NCBI GenBank assembly: GCA_002162765.1
Contig: MAAR01000001.1
Location: 1 to 64,000, forward strand
DNA from: Flavobacteriales bacterium 34_180_T64
GTDB lineage: Bacteria > Bacteroidota > Bacteroidia > Flavobacteriales > Flavobacteriaceae
DNA: 64,000 nucleotides
Direction: 5' to 3'
In this document: positions 7,816-16,016 of the stretch, in pieces
Layout of the letters: every line of letters starts with the position of its first letter
Numbering within the stretch: position 1 is the first letter of the stretch
Program-made: the position numbers and the translations under genes
Notes under the pieces: generated by a model
Told to the model about the DNA's origin: nothing
Databases searched by the model: none
The model's input: only the letters and a program-made list of their open reading frames with translations

Positions 7816-9421
7816 ACTGCATTACTATATTTGAAAACTTAGCATTTAAAACTATCGTTTTATTACTTCCTAAGTTATTATTTGAAAACGTAGACACATT
7901 CTCAGACGTCTTTTTGTCTGGATGACTAAAGCGTGTACGACTGCCTTTATATTGAAAGTTATGACTGGTTTTAGGTAAACTTACTAAAGCATCGCTATTT
8001 TCCAAAATGATATTTAAATTGCTAAATGAATCCAATATATGTTGAATTGATAAATCGCCAAAACTACCGTCAATTACCGCATTACCAGAAAAATTATCAA
8101 TATTAATATTTGAGGAGTTTGAGCTTAACATCAGATGTTTCACATTTGTTATTTCTGCCTCATCGACATAGTTTAAATTCAACTCACCTTGACTCCAAGT
8201 TGTGATCAACACTGGAGAATAAGACACATTGATGGAAGTCTCGCTTCCATCAATGTGATTTGCTACTAAAGTAGAATGTGATATGTCTGCATTTAAATTA
8301 TTAATTACAGACGAGAATTTTAATTCTCCATGTCTAACATTCATTTTTAATTTTGCTTTTTTAGGCATTTTTATTTTGATTACCTTCTTAACATTAGAAC
8401 GTCTATTTTCTATAGATCTCTCAATGTTTTCTCTTCTATCTTCATGCACTCTATGACGTTCCTCTAAACGTCTAACCATAGCTTCCTGACGTTCAACTTG
8501 CGCTTCAATACGCTCTTCTTGATGTCTTTCTCGCTCTTCTTGATGCTTTTCTCTTTCTTCGTGACGTTTCTCCATAGCTTTAGCACGTTCTTCTAATTGC
8601 TTACCATGCTTTTCACCCCAAGCTTCCATTTTTTTCTCAAAGTCTTTTCCCCAACCGTCTTCAAATTTTTTACTCCAAGCTTCCATTTTAACTTCATATT
8701 CCTTTCCGAATTTTTTCCCAAATTCTTCTCCCCATTTCTCCATTTCCACTTCATAAGATTCAAAATCAACCTTTGCAAATTCTTTTGCCCATGCTTTCAT
8801 TTTCACCTTATACTCTTTTCCATATTTAGCTTCATACTCTTGACTCCATTTCTCTAGATATTTTTCACCGTCTTTTTTATACTTCTCAGTATCAAAATTT
8901 ATCCTATGAATTCCATCTGGTAATTCTGGCAATTCTGGCATTTCTGGCATTTCTGGCATTTCTGGCATTTCTCCCATCTCTGGCATCACTGGCATCTCAG
9001 GCATTTCTGGCATCTCTGGCATCTCAGGTAAATCGGCCAATTCCAATTCCAATTCTCTTAAGGCATCAATATTGAAGTCAAAATTAATTCCTTCAATATT
9101 AAAATCGTCCCATGTCCCACTATTCCCTTTTGAAGAAATAGATACATAATCTCCCGAACCATCTACAGTTATTCCCCACTCTTCTAGAGCTTCTTTTAAT
9201 TCATCTCCAGAAAGTTTTTTGCTTTCCACATAAGCTTCTATCTCTAACACATCCTTGTTCCAAGTGTCTATTTCAATTTGAACATGGCTTGTATTTAAAT
9301 CTATGGTTACATCTTTGGTGACCTTTATAGATTTTGATATTTTATTAAGCTTTTGCTGGGCCATTGTACCAACTGTAATGCTTAACAATAACAGTACTAA
9401 TTTTATTTGCAGTGTTTTCAT
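7814..9421 (-). CDS. Exported DUF4097-like protein with MPE repeats and a charged helix
   Basis: A 535-residue protein with a signal peptide (1-22, ending TMAQQ). Residues 30-110 look like the start of a DUF4097-type beta domain. They are followed by a low-complexity run of about 13 triplets of the form Glu-Met-Pro (131-168). A Trp-containing repeat of about 20 residues comes next (KMKAW, EMEKW, KMEAW, KMEAW, about 207-270), then a highly charged Glu/Arg/His helix (276-345). The C-terminal DUF4097-like beta-solenoid covers 346-535. It is the third gene of the sigma/anti-sigma operon, so it is probably a target or partner of that regulator. Function unknown. It is most likely periplasmic or surface-exposed. 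Confidence 0.8.
   Translation of the reverse strand: MKTLQIKLVLLLLSITVGTMAQQKLNKISKSIKVTKDVTIDLNTSHVQIEIDTWNKDVLEIEAYVESKKLSGDELKEALEEWGITVDGSGDYVSISSKGNSGTWDDFNIEGINFDFNIDALRELELELADLPEMPEMPEMPEMPVMPEMGEMPEMPEMPEMPELPELPDGIHRINFDTEKYKKDGEKYLEKWSQEYEAKYGKEYKVKMKAWAKEFAKVDFESYEVEMEKWGEEFGKKFGKEYEVKMEAWSKKFEDGWGKDFEKKMEAWGEKHGKQLEERAKAMEKRHEEREKHQEERERHQEERIEAQVERQEAMVRRLEERHRVHEDRRENIERSIENRRSNVKKVIKIKMPKKAKLKMNVRHGELKFSSVINNLNADISHSTLVANHIDGSETSINVSYSPVLITTWSQGELNLNYVDEAEITNVKHLMLSSNSSNINIDNFSGNAVIDGSFGDLSIQHILDSFSNLNIILENSDALVSLPKTSHNFQYKGSRTRFSHPDKKTSENVSTFSNNNLGSNKTIVLNAKFSNIVMQ
8917..9027 (-). repeat. 9-bp coding repeat (Glu-Met-Pro triplets)
   Basis: About twelve to thirteen imperfect 9-bp units (TTCTGGCAT and variants on the + strand) encode the EMP/ELP/VMP triplets of the preceding protein. 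In-frame 9-bp repeats are prone to copy-number change between strains. Confidence 0.85.
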
Positions 9422-9434
9422 TGCGTTTGCGTTT

Positions 9435-10001
9435 TTATAATATCTCCTGATTAGAATCAGAATCGTTTAAATCTTTTAATTGTTCTTTTAATCGGTACAA
9501 TAAATTGAGGCGAAACTTTAAATTATCAATTAAAGCACTTACAGTAAGCTCGTTTGGTCCAGATTCTGTCAGCTCTACAGATAATCGATCATATTCTTTA
9601 TTCAATTCTTCCAAGCGTTGTACATAACTATCAAATAATTCTTTATTTTCTGAAGTCAGTTTCACTTTTGAAAGCTCTAAATTAATATTCGCTAAATAAT
9701 AGTCTTCAACCTTTTTAAAATCTGGTGAAATATCGCCTAAGGTTTTAATATTAGCCGCTACTTCTTCTCCCTTAACCGGTTCTATTTCTGGTGTTTCAAA
9801 ATATTTCGAAGCTCCAAAACTTAAGCCAATAAGTATCACAACACTGGCAGCCAATTGCATTATGCTGAAACGTTTTTTGATTGATGTTACAGGCATGGCC
9901 TTTTCCAATTTACTTAGGAATCGTGCTTCATGTTGATCAGGCATTTTTTGATTGGATACCTTTTGTTCGTTTTCAAACAATTTTCTAATATCTTGTGCCA
10001 T
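9435..10001 (-). CDS. Probable membrane anti-sigma factor
   Basis: A 188-residue protein. Its roughly 45-residue cytoplasmic N-terminus is short and charged, followed by one transmembrane segment (about 47-64, IMQLAASVVILIGLSFGAS) and a helical periplasmic domain. It overlaps the ECF sigma gene by 17 bp, so the two are translationally coupled. This is the layout of sigma/anti-sigma pairs. There is no zinc-binding HxxxCxxC motif, so it is not a ZAS-type anti-sigma factor. The assignment rests mainly on context. It could instead be a sensor or structural partner. Confidence 0.65.
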   Translation of the reverse strand: MAQDIRKLFENEQKVSNQKMPDQHEARFLSKLEKAMPVTSIKKRFSIMQLAASVVILIGLSFGASKYFETPEIEPVKGEEVAANIKTLGDISPDFKKVEDYYLANINLELSKVKLTSENKELFDSYVQRLEELNKEYDRLSVELTESGPNELTVSALIDNLKFRLNLLYRLKEQLKDLNDSDSNQEIL

Positions 10002-10536
10002 TACTTTTAAGTGTTAATTGTTCTTTTAATTTTACTTTTCCTCTAGACAGTTGTGTTCTTGAAGCAACTTCAGTGATATTTAATATCTCTGCAATTTCCT
10101 GATGATCATATCCTTCAATTAAATAAAGCATGACGACATATTTATACTTGTCAGGTAATTGTTTGATGGCTCCTTTTACTTCGTCCAAAGTTATTGCATC
10201 ATCTACTAACCATTCGCTTTCATAATTGCTATCGACTACTTTCAGGTGCACCTCATCTAATTCCAACAGCTGTTGTTTTTTAGACTTAAGAAAGTCAATA
10301 CTTTTATTAATTACGATACGTTTTAACCAAGCTCCAAAAGTGACCTCTGCTTTATATTGATGTAATTTGGCAAAGGCTTTAATAAAGGCTTCCTGTACGA
10401 TATCTTCAGCTTCCATAGAATCCTTTACAAATCGCATCGCTATTATATACATACCATCACAGTATTGATTGTACAGTTTTAACTGAGCAACACGATCGTT
10501 TTGCTTGCATTTTTCAATAATGTCTACTTGAAACAT
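9985..10536 (-). CDS. ECF-type RNA polymerase sigma factor
   Basis: A 183-residue sigma-70 family protein with only regions 2 and 4. Region 2 includes KDSMEAEDIVQEAFIKAF and AWLKRIVINKSIDFLK. Region 4 is AIKQLPDKYKYVVMLYLIEG followed by a helix-turn-helix (DHQEIAEILNI) and a basic C-terminus. It is the first gene of a three-gene operon with the probable anti-sigma factor and the exported DUF4097-like protein. ECF factors of this kind usually activate their own operon on envelope stress. No clear autoregulatory promoter could be picked out by eye upstream. Confidence 0.93.
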   Translation of the reverse strand: MFQVDIIEKCKQNDRVAQLKLYNQYCDGMYIIAMRFVKDSMEAEDIVQEAFIKAFAKLHQYKAEVTFGAWLKRIVINKSIDFLKSKKQQLLELDEVHLKVVDSNYESEWLVDDAITLDEVKGAIKQLPDKYKYVVMLYLIEGYDHQEIAEILNITEVASRTQLSRGKVKLKEQLTLKSNGTRY

Positions 10537-10664
10537 GCGTTTCTTACTTTTGGTTATTGGTATAGTTCGTTTTAAAGACGATTCAATTTCATGAGTGTTG
10601 CAAAATTTACATCTTTTTTTTAAAAGAATGAATATCCGCTTTGAGTCACATTGCTTATTTATAC

Positions 10665-10748
10665 GTCATGCTGAACTTGATTCAGCATCTCAAAACTATT
10701 GATAATCTACAATTTATCAATGAAACCCTGAAACAAGTCCAGGGTGAC
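10665..10748. repeat. REP-like double palindrome in the ECF/DUF2911 divergent gap
   Basis: Two 27-bp arms in opposite orientation (10665-10691 and 10722-10748) begin or end with GTCA..CTGA and are internally palindromic (ATGCTGAA/TTCAGCAT; ACCCTG/CAGGGT). A third small hairpin (ATTGATAA/TTATCAAT) lies between them, so the whole element can fold into one long stem. The rest of the 343-bp gap (10537-10879) shows no gene. Confidence 0.8.
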
Positions 10749-10879
10749 GATCACTTTATGACAAATTACGTACAATCAATTTAAAGAATATCATTTTTAA
10801 TAAATTCTACGTTATAGATATTCGGGAAGCACATTTTTTAAATTATCTTTATGACCTATTATTAATCTTTGAATTACCT

Positions 10880-11449
10880 ATGAACACCTTTTTAAAGCGA
10901 CTCCTTATTGTATTGACAATTATTGCAATTGGTTTATTTTTATATTCCTATTTCGTTGAAAATATTTTCGCAAAGCGTTTAAGTCCGAAAGACACGGTTG
11001 AGTTTAAACTAAACGATTTAGAATTGGAAGTTTTTTACAACAGGCCTTCTAAAAAGGGGCGTGACGTTTTCGGTGCACTGGTCCCGTTTAATAAAGTTTG
11101 GCGAACAGGCGCTAATGAAGCCACTACCTTCTCCACAAATAAGAATTTAATGGTACAAGGCATATATGTTCCAGCAGGAAACTATACGTTATGGACCATA
11201 CCTAAAGATACGGTTTGGAATGTGATGTTTAATACTAAACAATACGCTTGGGGTGTTGATGACACTATGAAACCAATGCGCGATCCAAAATTTGATCTTT
11301 TAGAAATTGATGTACCTATTGAAACATTAGCTTCAGTAGTAGAACAATTCACCATTGCTTTCGATAATAGCACCGATGATTTGAAACTCACAATGGCTTG
11401 GGATAATACAAAAATTGCTGTACCTTTAAATGTCATTAATGAGAACTAA
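10880..11449 (+). CDS. DUF2911 domain protein, membrane-anchored
   Basis: A 189-residue protein. It has an uncleaved N-terminal hydrophobic anchor (about 8-26) followed by a DUF2911 domain, recognisable from LEVFYNRPSKKGRDVFG, VPFNKVWRTGANEATTF and YTLWTIPKDTVWNVMFN. DUF2911 proteins are widespread in Bacteroidetes and have no assigned function. The domain is expected in the periplasm. The meaB gene starts 13 bp downstream, so the two are probably cotranscribed. Confidence 0.85.
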   Translation: MNTFLKRLLIVLTIIAIGLFLYSYFVENIFAKRLSPKDTVEFKLNDLELEVFYNRPSKKGRDVFGALVPFNKVWRTGANEATTFSTNKNLMVQGIYVPAGNYTLWTIPKDTVWNVMFNTKQYAWGVDDTMKPMRDPKFDLLEIDVPIETLASVVEQFTIAFDNSTDDLKLTMAWDNTKIAVPLNVINEN

Positions 11450-11462
11450 GGAATAACATATT

Positions 11463-12545
11463 TTGGCGAAAAAAGGTAAAACCTCAGCTTTGCATGAACA
11501 AGAAGGTGTTTCAGAACCAGAAATAACGAGTTCAGAATCGATTCAACACATTAAAGAAAAACGTCAAAAGCAACCTTCTGCACAAGACTTAGTTGCAGAT
11601 ATTTTAAAAGGCGACATAATAGCCCTTAGTAGAGCAATTACCCTTACAGAAAGTGCGAATCCAAATCATTTAAAAAAAGCTAATGCGATTATTACGGCGT
11701 GTTTACCACATGCCAATACATCTGTTCGAGTAGGTATCACAGGAGTTCCAGGTGTTGGAAAAAGCACTTTTATTGAAGCCTTTGGTAATTATTTGACTAC
11801 CTTAAATCGAAAAGTTGCCGTTTTAGCTGTTGACCCAAGTAGTTCCTTAAGTAAAGGCAGTATTTTAGGTGATAAGACAAGAATGGAAGATTTGGTAAAA
11901 AACAAGAATGCGTTTATACGTCCTTCGCCTTCAGGAAATTCTTTAGGAGGTGTGGCTCGCAAAACTCGTGAAAGTATTATTTTATGTGAGGCAGCAGGAT
12001 TTGACACCATTATAATTGAAACTGTTGGTGTTGGACAAAGTGAAACTGTTGTTCATAGTATGGTGGATTTCTTTTTACTATTGAAACTTGCTGGAGCCGG
12101 CGACGAATTACAAGGTATAAAACGAGGGATTATTGAAATGGCAGATGCCATTGCAATTAATAAAGCTGATGGCGATAATTTAAAACCTGCGAAACTTGCA
12201 AAAGTAGAATTCAATAAAGCATTACACTTATATCCTCCTAAAGAATCAGAATGGCAACCAAAAGTAACCCTTTGTAGCGCATTAGAGAATGAAGGCATCT
12301 CAGAAACCTGGCAGCTAATTGAAGCATATTTAGAACTAACTAAATCAAATAATTTTTTTCAACACAAACGAAATAACCAAAATAAGTATTGGTTGCTACA
12401 AACTGTTGAAGATCGTTTAAAATCAGATTTCTATAATAGTACTGAAATTAAAAAAGAATTAAAAATACAACTTCAACGCATTGAAGAAGGAAAGACGACA
12501 CCCTTTGTAGCAGCCGAGTATTTGTTAAGATTAAAAAATGAATGA
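11463..12545 (+). CDS. meaB: Methylmalonyl-CoA mutase-associated GTPase MeaB
   Basis: A 360-residue G3E-family GTPase that protects adenosylcobalamin-dependent methylmalonyl-CoA mutase and gates cofactor loading. Walker [10 protein letters not shown] is at about 98-106. DPSSS, the ETVGVGQSE switch region and NKADGDN base-recognition motif follow in the usual order. The start is a TTG (encoding the start of [13 protein letters not shown]). There is no ATG nearby in frame, and the extended N-terminus fits the family. It complements the adenosyltransferase at 3244. Confidence 0.95.
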   Translation: MAKKGKTSALHEQEGVSEPEITSSESIQHIKEKRQKQPSAQDLVADILKGDIIALSRAITLTESANPNHLKKANAIITACLPHANTSVRVGITGVPGVGKSTFIEAFGNYLTTLNRKVAVLAVDPSSSLSKGSILGDKTRMEDLVKNKNAFIRPSPSGNSLGGVARKTRESIILCEAAGFDTIIIETVGVGQSETVVHSMVDFFLLLKLAGAGDELQGIKRGIIEMADAIAINKADGDNLKPAKLAKVEFNKALHLYPPKESEWQPKVTLCSALENEGISETWQLIEAYLELTKSNNFFQHKRNNQNKYWLLQTVEDRLKSDFYNSTEIKKELKIQLQRIEEGKTTPFVAAEYLLRLKNE

Positions 12546-12636
12546 TGTACTGCGTGAATTCTTATTTTAGCTTTCATTCAACGTATGAATACTTTATTTT
12601 TAGAAGAAATCATTTTATAGTGTCAGGTTACTGATC

Positions 12637-13560
12637 ATGATAAGAGAAACGGAAGACCAAAAGTCAATGAATAAAACGCCTACACACATCCATTTTATTA
12701 TAAATCCTATTGCGGGATCTGGCAATAATACTATCGATTTGAAAATGCTTCACCAGTATTTCGATTCAAATTCAAATACACTTTTGGTAAAATACTCTAC
12801 GTATAAAAAGCATGCTACAGTTTTAGCAAAAGATTCTATAAGCGAGGGTGCTGATATTATAGTGGCTTGCGGAGGCGACGGTACTATAAATGAAGTCGCG
12901 TCATGTTTAGTAAATACATCCATTATTTTGGGAATAATTCCAATTGGCTCAGGTAATGGATTGGCTTCTTGTTTAAACATCCCAAAAAATCTAACTAAAG
13001 CCATCCTTCGGATTAAAGAATGTCGTGTAAAAAAAATAGATGTCGGAAGCATCGACAACAATTACTTTTTTAGCAATTCGGGGGTAGGAATAGATGCAAA
13101 AGTGATTAAACACTATGAAGATTCGAACAGTCGAAGATTATTGAGCTATGTAAGAGCCTCTTTGAAATCTCTAAAAGAATTGAGACATGAAAATTTGATG
13201 ACCATTGAGGTGAATGAAGAAACCATACAAATAAATCCTTTTATGGTTTTTGTTTCCAATTCAAATGAATTGGGATACAATGTAAGTTTAACGCCAAAAG
13301 CCTCCTTGCAAGATGGGCTTTTAGATGTGCTTCTTATTTCAAAATTAAGTAAACTAAAAATGTTACTATTTGGAATATTACTGTTATTTAAAAAGCACCA
13401 TATTATTAAAGAAGCCAAAAGTTTTCAAACGAAAAAAATACAGCTTACTAAACATGATGGAAGTCCTTTTCAATCTCAAATTGATGGCGAATACCATGCA
13501 TTAAATGTAGCGTCAATTTCAATTTCAATATTAGAAGAATCATTACAGGTTATTGCTTAA
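12637..13560 (+). CDS. Diacylglycerol/lipid kinase family protein (YegS/LCB5 type)
   Basis: A 307-residue protein with the DAGK catalytic fold. IIVACGGDGTINEVAS and IPIGSGNGLAS form the ATP-binding signature, and FFSNSGVGIDAKV and DGLLDVLLI mark the C-terminal beta domain. Such enzymes phosphorylate diacylglycerol or other lipids at the inner membrane face. Start choice is open: ATG at 12637 or the in-frame ATG at 12667, which would begin MNKTPTHIHFIINPIAGSG and sits closer to the conserved domain. A near-consensus -7 box (TATTTTTA) lies at 12595-12602. Confidence 0.88.
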   Translation: MIRETEDQKSMNKTPTHIHFIINPIAGSGNNTIDLKMLHQYFDSNSNTLLVKYSTYKKHATVLAKDSISEGADIIVACGGDGTINEVASCLVNTSIILGIIPIGSGNGLASCLNIPKNLTKAILRIKECRVKKIDVGSIDNNYFFSNSGVGIDAKVIKHYEDSNSRRLLSYVRASLKSLKELRHENLMTIEVNEETIQINPFMVFVSNSNELGYNVSLTPKASLQDGLLDVLLISKLSKLKMLLFGILLLFKKHHIIKEAKSFQTKKIQLTKHDGSPFQSQIDGEYHALNVASISISILEESLQVIA

Positions 13561-13609
13561 TCATGTAACAATTATTCTTCCCTTTTATACTAAAAGCAAT
13601 TCTTTAGAT

Positions 13610-14551
13610 TTAAAAAAAATTTGCTTTATACCACGCTACTTGAGCGGTTACGGATTCCAAAAGTGTTGTCGTCGGGTTATAATTAAGCAGTCTACGTGCT
13701 TTATCAATATTAGCTTTAGTTCGCAATTGATCGCCTGGTCGCTTTGGTGTTACTTGTAATTTAATAGTCGTTTCTAAAACTTTTTCCACAGCTTCAATAC
13801 CCTCCTTTGTTGTATGCTCAACTTCTGTACCTAAATTAATAATTTCACCGTTTACAGCTGCTTCATTTCCAATAACGCTCACTACTCCATCAACAATATC
13901 ACCCACAAAGGTAAAACTCCTTAGATGTTTTTCGCTCTCTTCAAAAAGTGGAAACGATTCTCCTTTTAAACCCAAATCAATTAATTTAGTATACATTTTT
14001 TCAGGGCGTTCTCTAGGTCCAATTACAGAATATAATCGTAGTGAACAAGCATTAAATTGAAGCTCTCTACTTTTTTGAAGCACTAATTGCTCTGCTGCTA
14101 ATTTCGTAACGCCATAATGAGAAGCTGGTTTTGGCGCTATACTCTCTGGAAAAGTTGCCTCCAATCCATAAATAGAAGATGTACCGATATTTACAAATAA
14201 TTTCAAGAATTTGCATTCCTGAGCATAATCCACTAAATTTTTTGTACCAATTATATTATTACTAAAATAATCTTCAAAAGTTGAAGACGAAGAAATTCCG
14301 GGTTGGGCTGCAAAATGAAAAATATAATCAACATCTAATGGTAATATGGCCGCCAGATTCTCTTCTCTTAAATCGTGTTTAATAATATTAATTCCTTTAG
14401 CATTGAGATGTTCAGCATTTAATTGCTTTAATTCCAAACTATAATACTCAGAAAAATTATCAACACCAACAACCTCATGACCTAATTCTTTAAGGCGTTC
14501 TGATGTATGCGAACCTATAAAACCAGCGGCTCCTGTTACAAGTATTTTCAT
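13610..14551 (-). CDS. NAD-dependent sugar epimerase/dehydratase (extended SDR)
   Basis: A 313-residue extended short-chain dehydrogenase. The NAD-binding motif TGAAGFIGSH (6-15) and the acidic residue ending VVGVDN fit NAD(H) use. The active-site SHYGVTKLAAEQ carries YxxxK, and Ser/Thr of NIGTSSIYG precedes it. The fold and length match UDP-glucuronate or UDP-glucose 4-epimerases. The exact sugar cannot be read. It is divergent from the glycosyltransferase gene at 14653 and could make a nucleotide-sugar precursor for the glycolipid cluster. Confidence 0.88.
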   Translation of the reverse strand: MKILVTGAAGFIGSHTSERLKELGHEVVGVDNFSEYYSLELKQLNAEHLNAKGINIIKHDLREENLAAILPLDVDYIFHFAAQPGISSSSTFEDYFSNNIIGTKNLVDYAQECKFLKLFVNIGTSSIYGLEATFPESIAPKPASHYGVTKLAAEQLVLQKSRELQFNACSLRLYSVIGPRERPEKMYTKLIDLGLKGESFPLFEESEKHLRSFTFVGDIVDGVVSVIGNEAAVNGEIINLGTEVEHTTKEGIEAVEKVLETTIKLQVTPKRPGDQLRTKANIDKARRLLNYNPTTTLLESVTAQVAWYKANFF

Positions 14552-14624
14552 TACTAAAATTTAGAACTTACAAAATAACGATTATTATGTTAATAAGAAA
14601 AATTTCGTATTCGCTAAAAAAGAA

Positions 14625-14632
14625 TATTTTTG
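14625..14632 (+). promoter_or_regulatory. Bacteroidetes -7 box (TATTTTTG)
   Basis: An exact TAnnTTTG match ends 20 bp before the ATG at 14653. It lies inside the 5' extension that an upstream in-frame ATG (14587) would add, so it supports 14653 as the start. The -33 element is not clear. Confidence 0.5.
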
Positions 14633-14652
14633 TAATAACTAACTATTCGCCG

Positions 14653-15369
14653 ATGAATTACAAATTCACAATTATTGTTCCTGTTTATAATGAAGAAGAT
14701 AATTTAGATCGCGTTGAAAAGGAACTACTTGCTTACACCAAAATTGCAACAGTACCAACTTCCGTTTTATTTGTAAATGATGGCTCTAAAGACAATAGTC
14801 AACAATTTATAGAATCTATTTGCTCTAGAAATGAAAATTTCAATTTTCTTTTGTTTTCAGAAAACAGAGGTTTAAGTGCTGCGATAAAAGCTGGGTTTGA
14901 TAATGTAAATACTGAACTAGTTGGTTATATAGATTCCGATTTACAAACAGCTCCAGAAGATTTTAATCTTCTTTTAGAACATATTGGACCCTATGATTTA
15001 GTAACGGGAGTAAGAGCAAACAGAAAAGATTCCTTTGTTAAAAATATGTCCTCCAAAATTGCCAATGGAATTCGTAGAAGTTTTACACATGATGGTATGG
15101 ATGATACAGGGTGTCCTTTAAAAGTCATTAAATCTGATTGCGCAAAACGTATTCCAATGTTTAAGGGATTACATCGTTTTCTACCTGCTATGATTTTACT
15201 TCAAAATGGTAAAATTCTTCAAATTCCAGTTCAGCATTTTCCTAGAATTGCTGGGGTTGCCAAATATGGTTTATGGAATAGATTGTTAGGCCCACTAATG
15301 GATTGTTTTGCTTATCTATGGATGAAGAAAAAGTACATTAATTATTCCGTATCCAAGAAAAGCGAATGA
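14653..15369 (+). CDS. Family 2 glycosyltransferase (polyprenyl-phosphate sugar synthase-like)
   Basis: A 238-residue GT-A enzyme of the DPM1/ArnC branch. It shows FTIIVPVYNEEDNL at the N-terminus, the FVNDGSKDNS motif, and DSDLQTAPED for metal and nucleotide binding. It lacks the two C-terminal membrane helices of ArnC and has only a short hydrophobic stretch near the end. It probably transfers a sugar from a nucleotide donor to undecaprenyl phosphate on the cytoplasmic face. Its stop overlaps the next start by 4 bp (ATGA). An ATG at 14587 would add 22 residues, but a -7 box lies within that extension. Confidence 0.85.
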   Translation: MNYKFTIIVPVYNEEDNLDRVEKELLAYTKIATVPTSVLFVNDGSKDNSQQFIESICSRNENFNFLLFSENRGLSAAIKAGFDNVNTELVGYIDSDLQTAPEDFNLLLEHIGPYDLVTGVRANRKDSFVKNMSSKIANGIRRSFTHDGMDDTGCPLKVIKSDCAKRIPMFKGLHRFLPAMILLQNGKILQIPVQHFPRIAGVAKYGLWNRLLGPLMDCFAYLWMKKKYINYSVSKKSE

Positions 15370-16016
15370 GTGATTGGCTAATATATAGCATAGGGTTTAT
15401 TGCGCAAATTTTGTTTTCTTCGCGATTGATTATCCAATGGATTGTTTCTGAAAAACATCAAAAAGTTGTCACACCTACAACCTTTTGGACCTTAAGTTTA
15501 GTTGCTTCATTTTTACTCTTTATTTACGGCTATTTACGTAATGACTTTGCCATAATGCTAGGACAAAGTTTAACATATTTCATTTACATAAGAAACTTAC
15601 AATTGCAAGGTGAATGGGTTAAATTTCCTAAAATATTGCAAGTAATTTTGCTAGGAGTTCCAACGCTTATTGCTATTTATTACTTCAATAATAATGTTCT
15701 AGATCGTGAACTACTCTTTAAGAATGAAGATATACCACTGTGGTTATTAATTCTTGGAATTGTGTCTCAAGTAATTTTCACCTTCAGATTTGTATATCAA
15801 TGGTTGTATTCTGAACACAAAAAACAGTCTGCATTACCATTCGGGTTTTGGCTATTAAGCTTAGTTGGCTCTTTACTTATTTTAACCTATGCCATCATCA
15901 GGAAAGATCCTGTGCTTTTTGTTGGACACACTCTAGGATTAATGATCTATGTTAGAAATCTATTTTTAATACAAAAAACTAATGCTAAAAAAGCTACAGA
16001 GAAGACCCATAATTAG
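15366..16016 (+). CDS. Tandem LAB_N-domain membrane protein
   Basis: A 216-residue integral membrane protein made of two copies of the lipid-A-disaccharide synthase N-terminal (LAB_N) domain. Copy 1 is about residues 1-80 (IGFIAQILFSSRLIIQW, then YIRNLQL). Copy 2 is about 118-210 (LGIVSQVIFTFRFVYQW, then YVRNLFL). The shared pattern Q-[IV]-x-F-[ST]-x-R-[LF]-[IV]-x-Q-W is plain in both. It is coupled to the glycosyltransferase (4-bp overlap) and overlaps the ArnT-like gene by 35 bp. It sits where arn-type clusters carry the lipid-sugar flippase, so a flippase role is a reasonable but untested inference. Confidence 0.85.
   Translation: MSDWLIYSIGFIAQILFSSRLIIQWIVSEKHQKVVTPTTFWTLSLVASFLLFIYGYLRNDFAIMLGQSLTYFIYIRNLQLQGEWVKFPKILQVILLGVPTLIAIYYFNNNVLDRELLFKNEDIPLWLLILGIVSQVIFTFRFVYQWLYSEHKKQSALPFGFWLLSLVGSLLILTYAIIRKDPVLFVGHTLGLMIYVRNLFLIQKTNAKKATEKTHN

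Noticed and set aside
8597-8857. 86-codon plus-strand frame opposite the DUF4097-like gene
   Set aside because: It is Phe-rich and simply the complement of the Lys/Glu repeat region on the other strand.
7814-9421. Frameshift or misassembly in the EMP repeat gene
   Set aside because: All repeat units keep the frame and the C-terminal domain is intact, so nothing indicates a break.
9435-10001. ZAS-type (zinc) anti-sigma factor
   Set aside because: No HxxxCxxC motif is present in the N-terminal domain.
13553-13759. Plus-strand frame overlapping the end of the epimerase gene
   Set aside because: It has no domain features and lies antisense to a well-supported gene.
14587-14652. Longer N-terminus of the GT2 enzyme from ATG at 14587
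   Set aside because: A -7 box lies inside it, and the conserved FTIIVPVYNE start is at the ATG at 14653.
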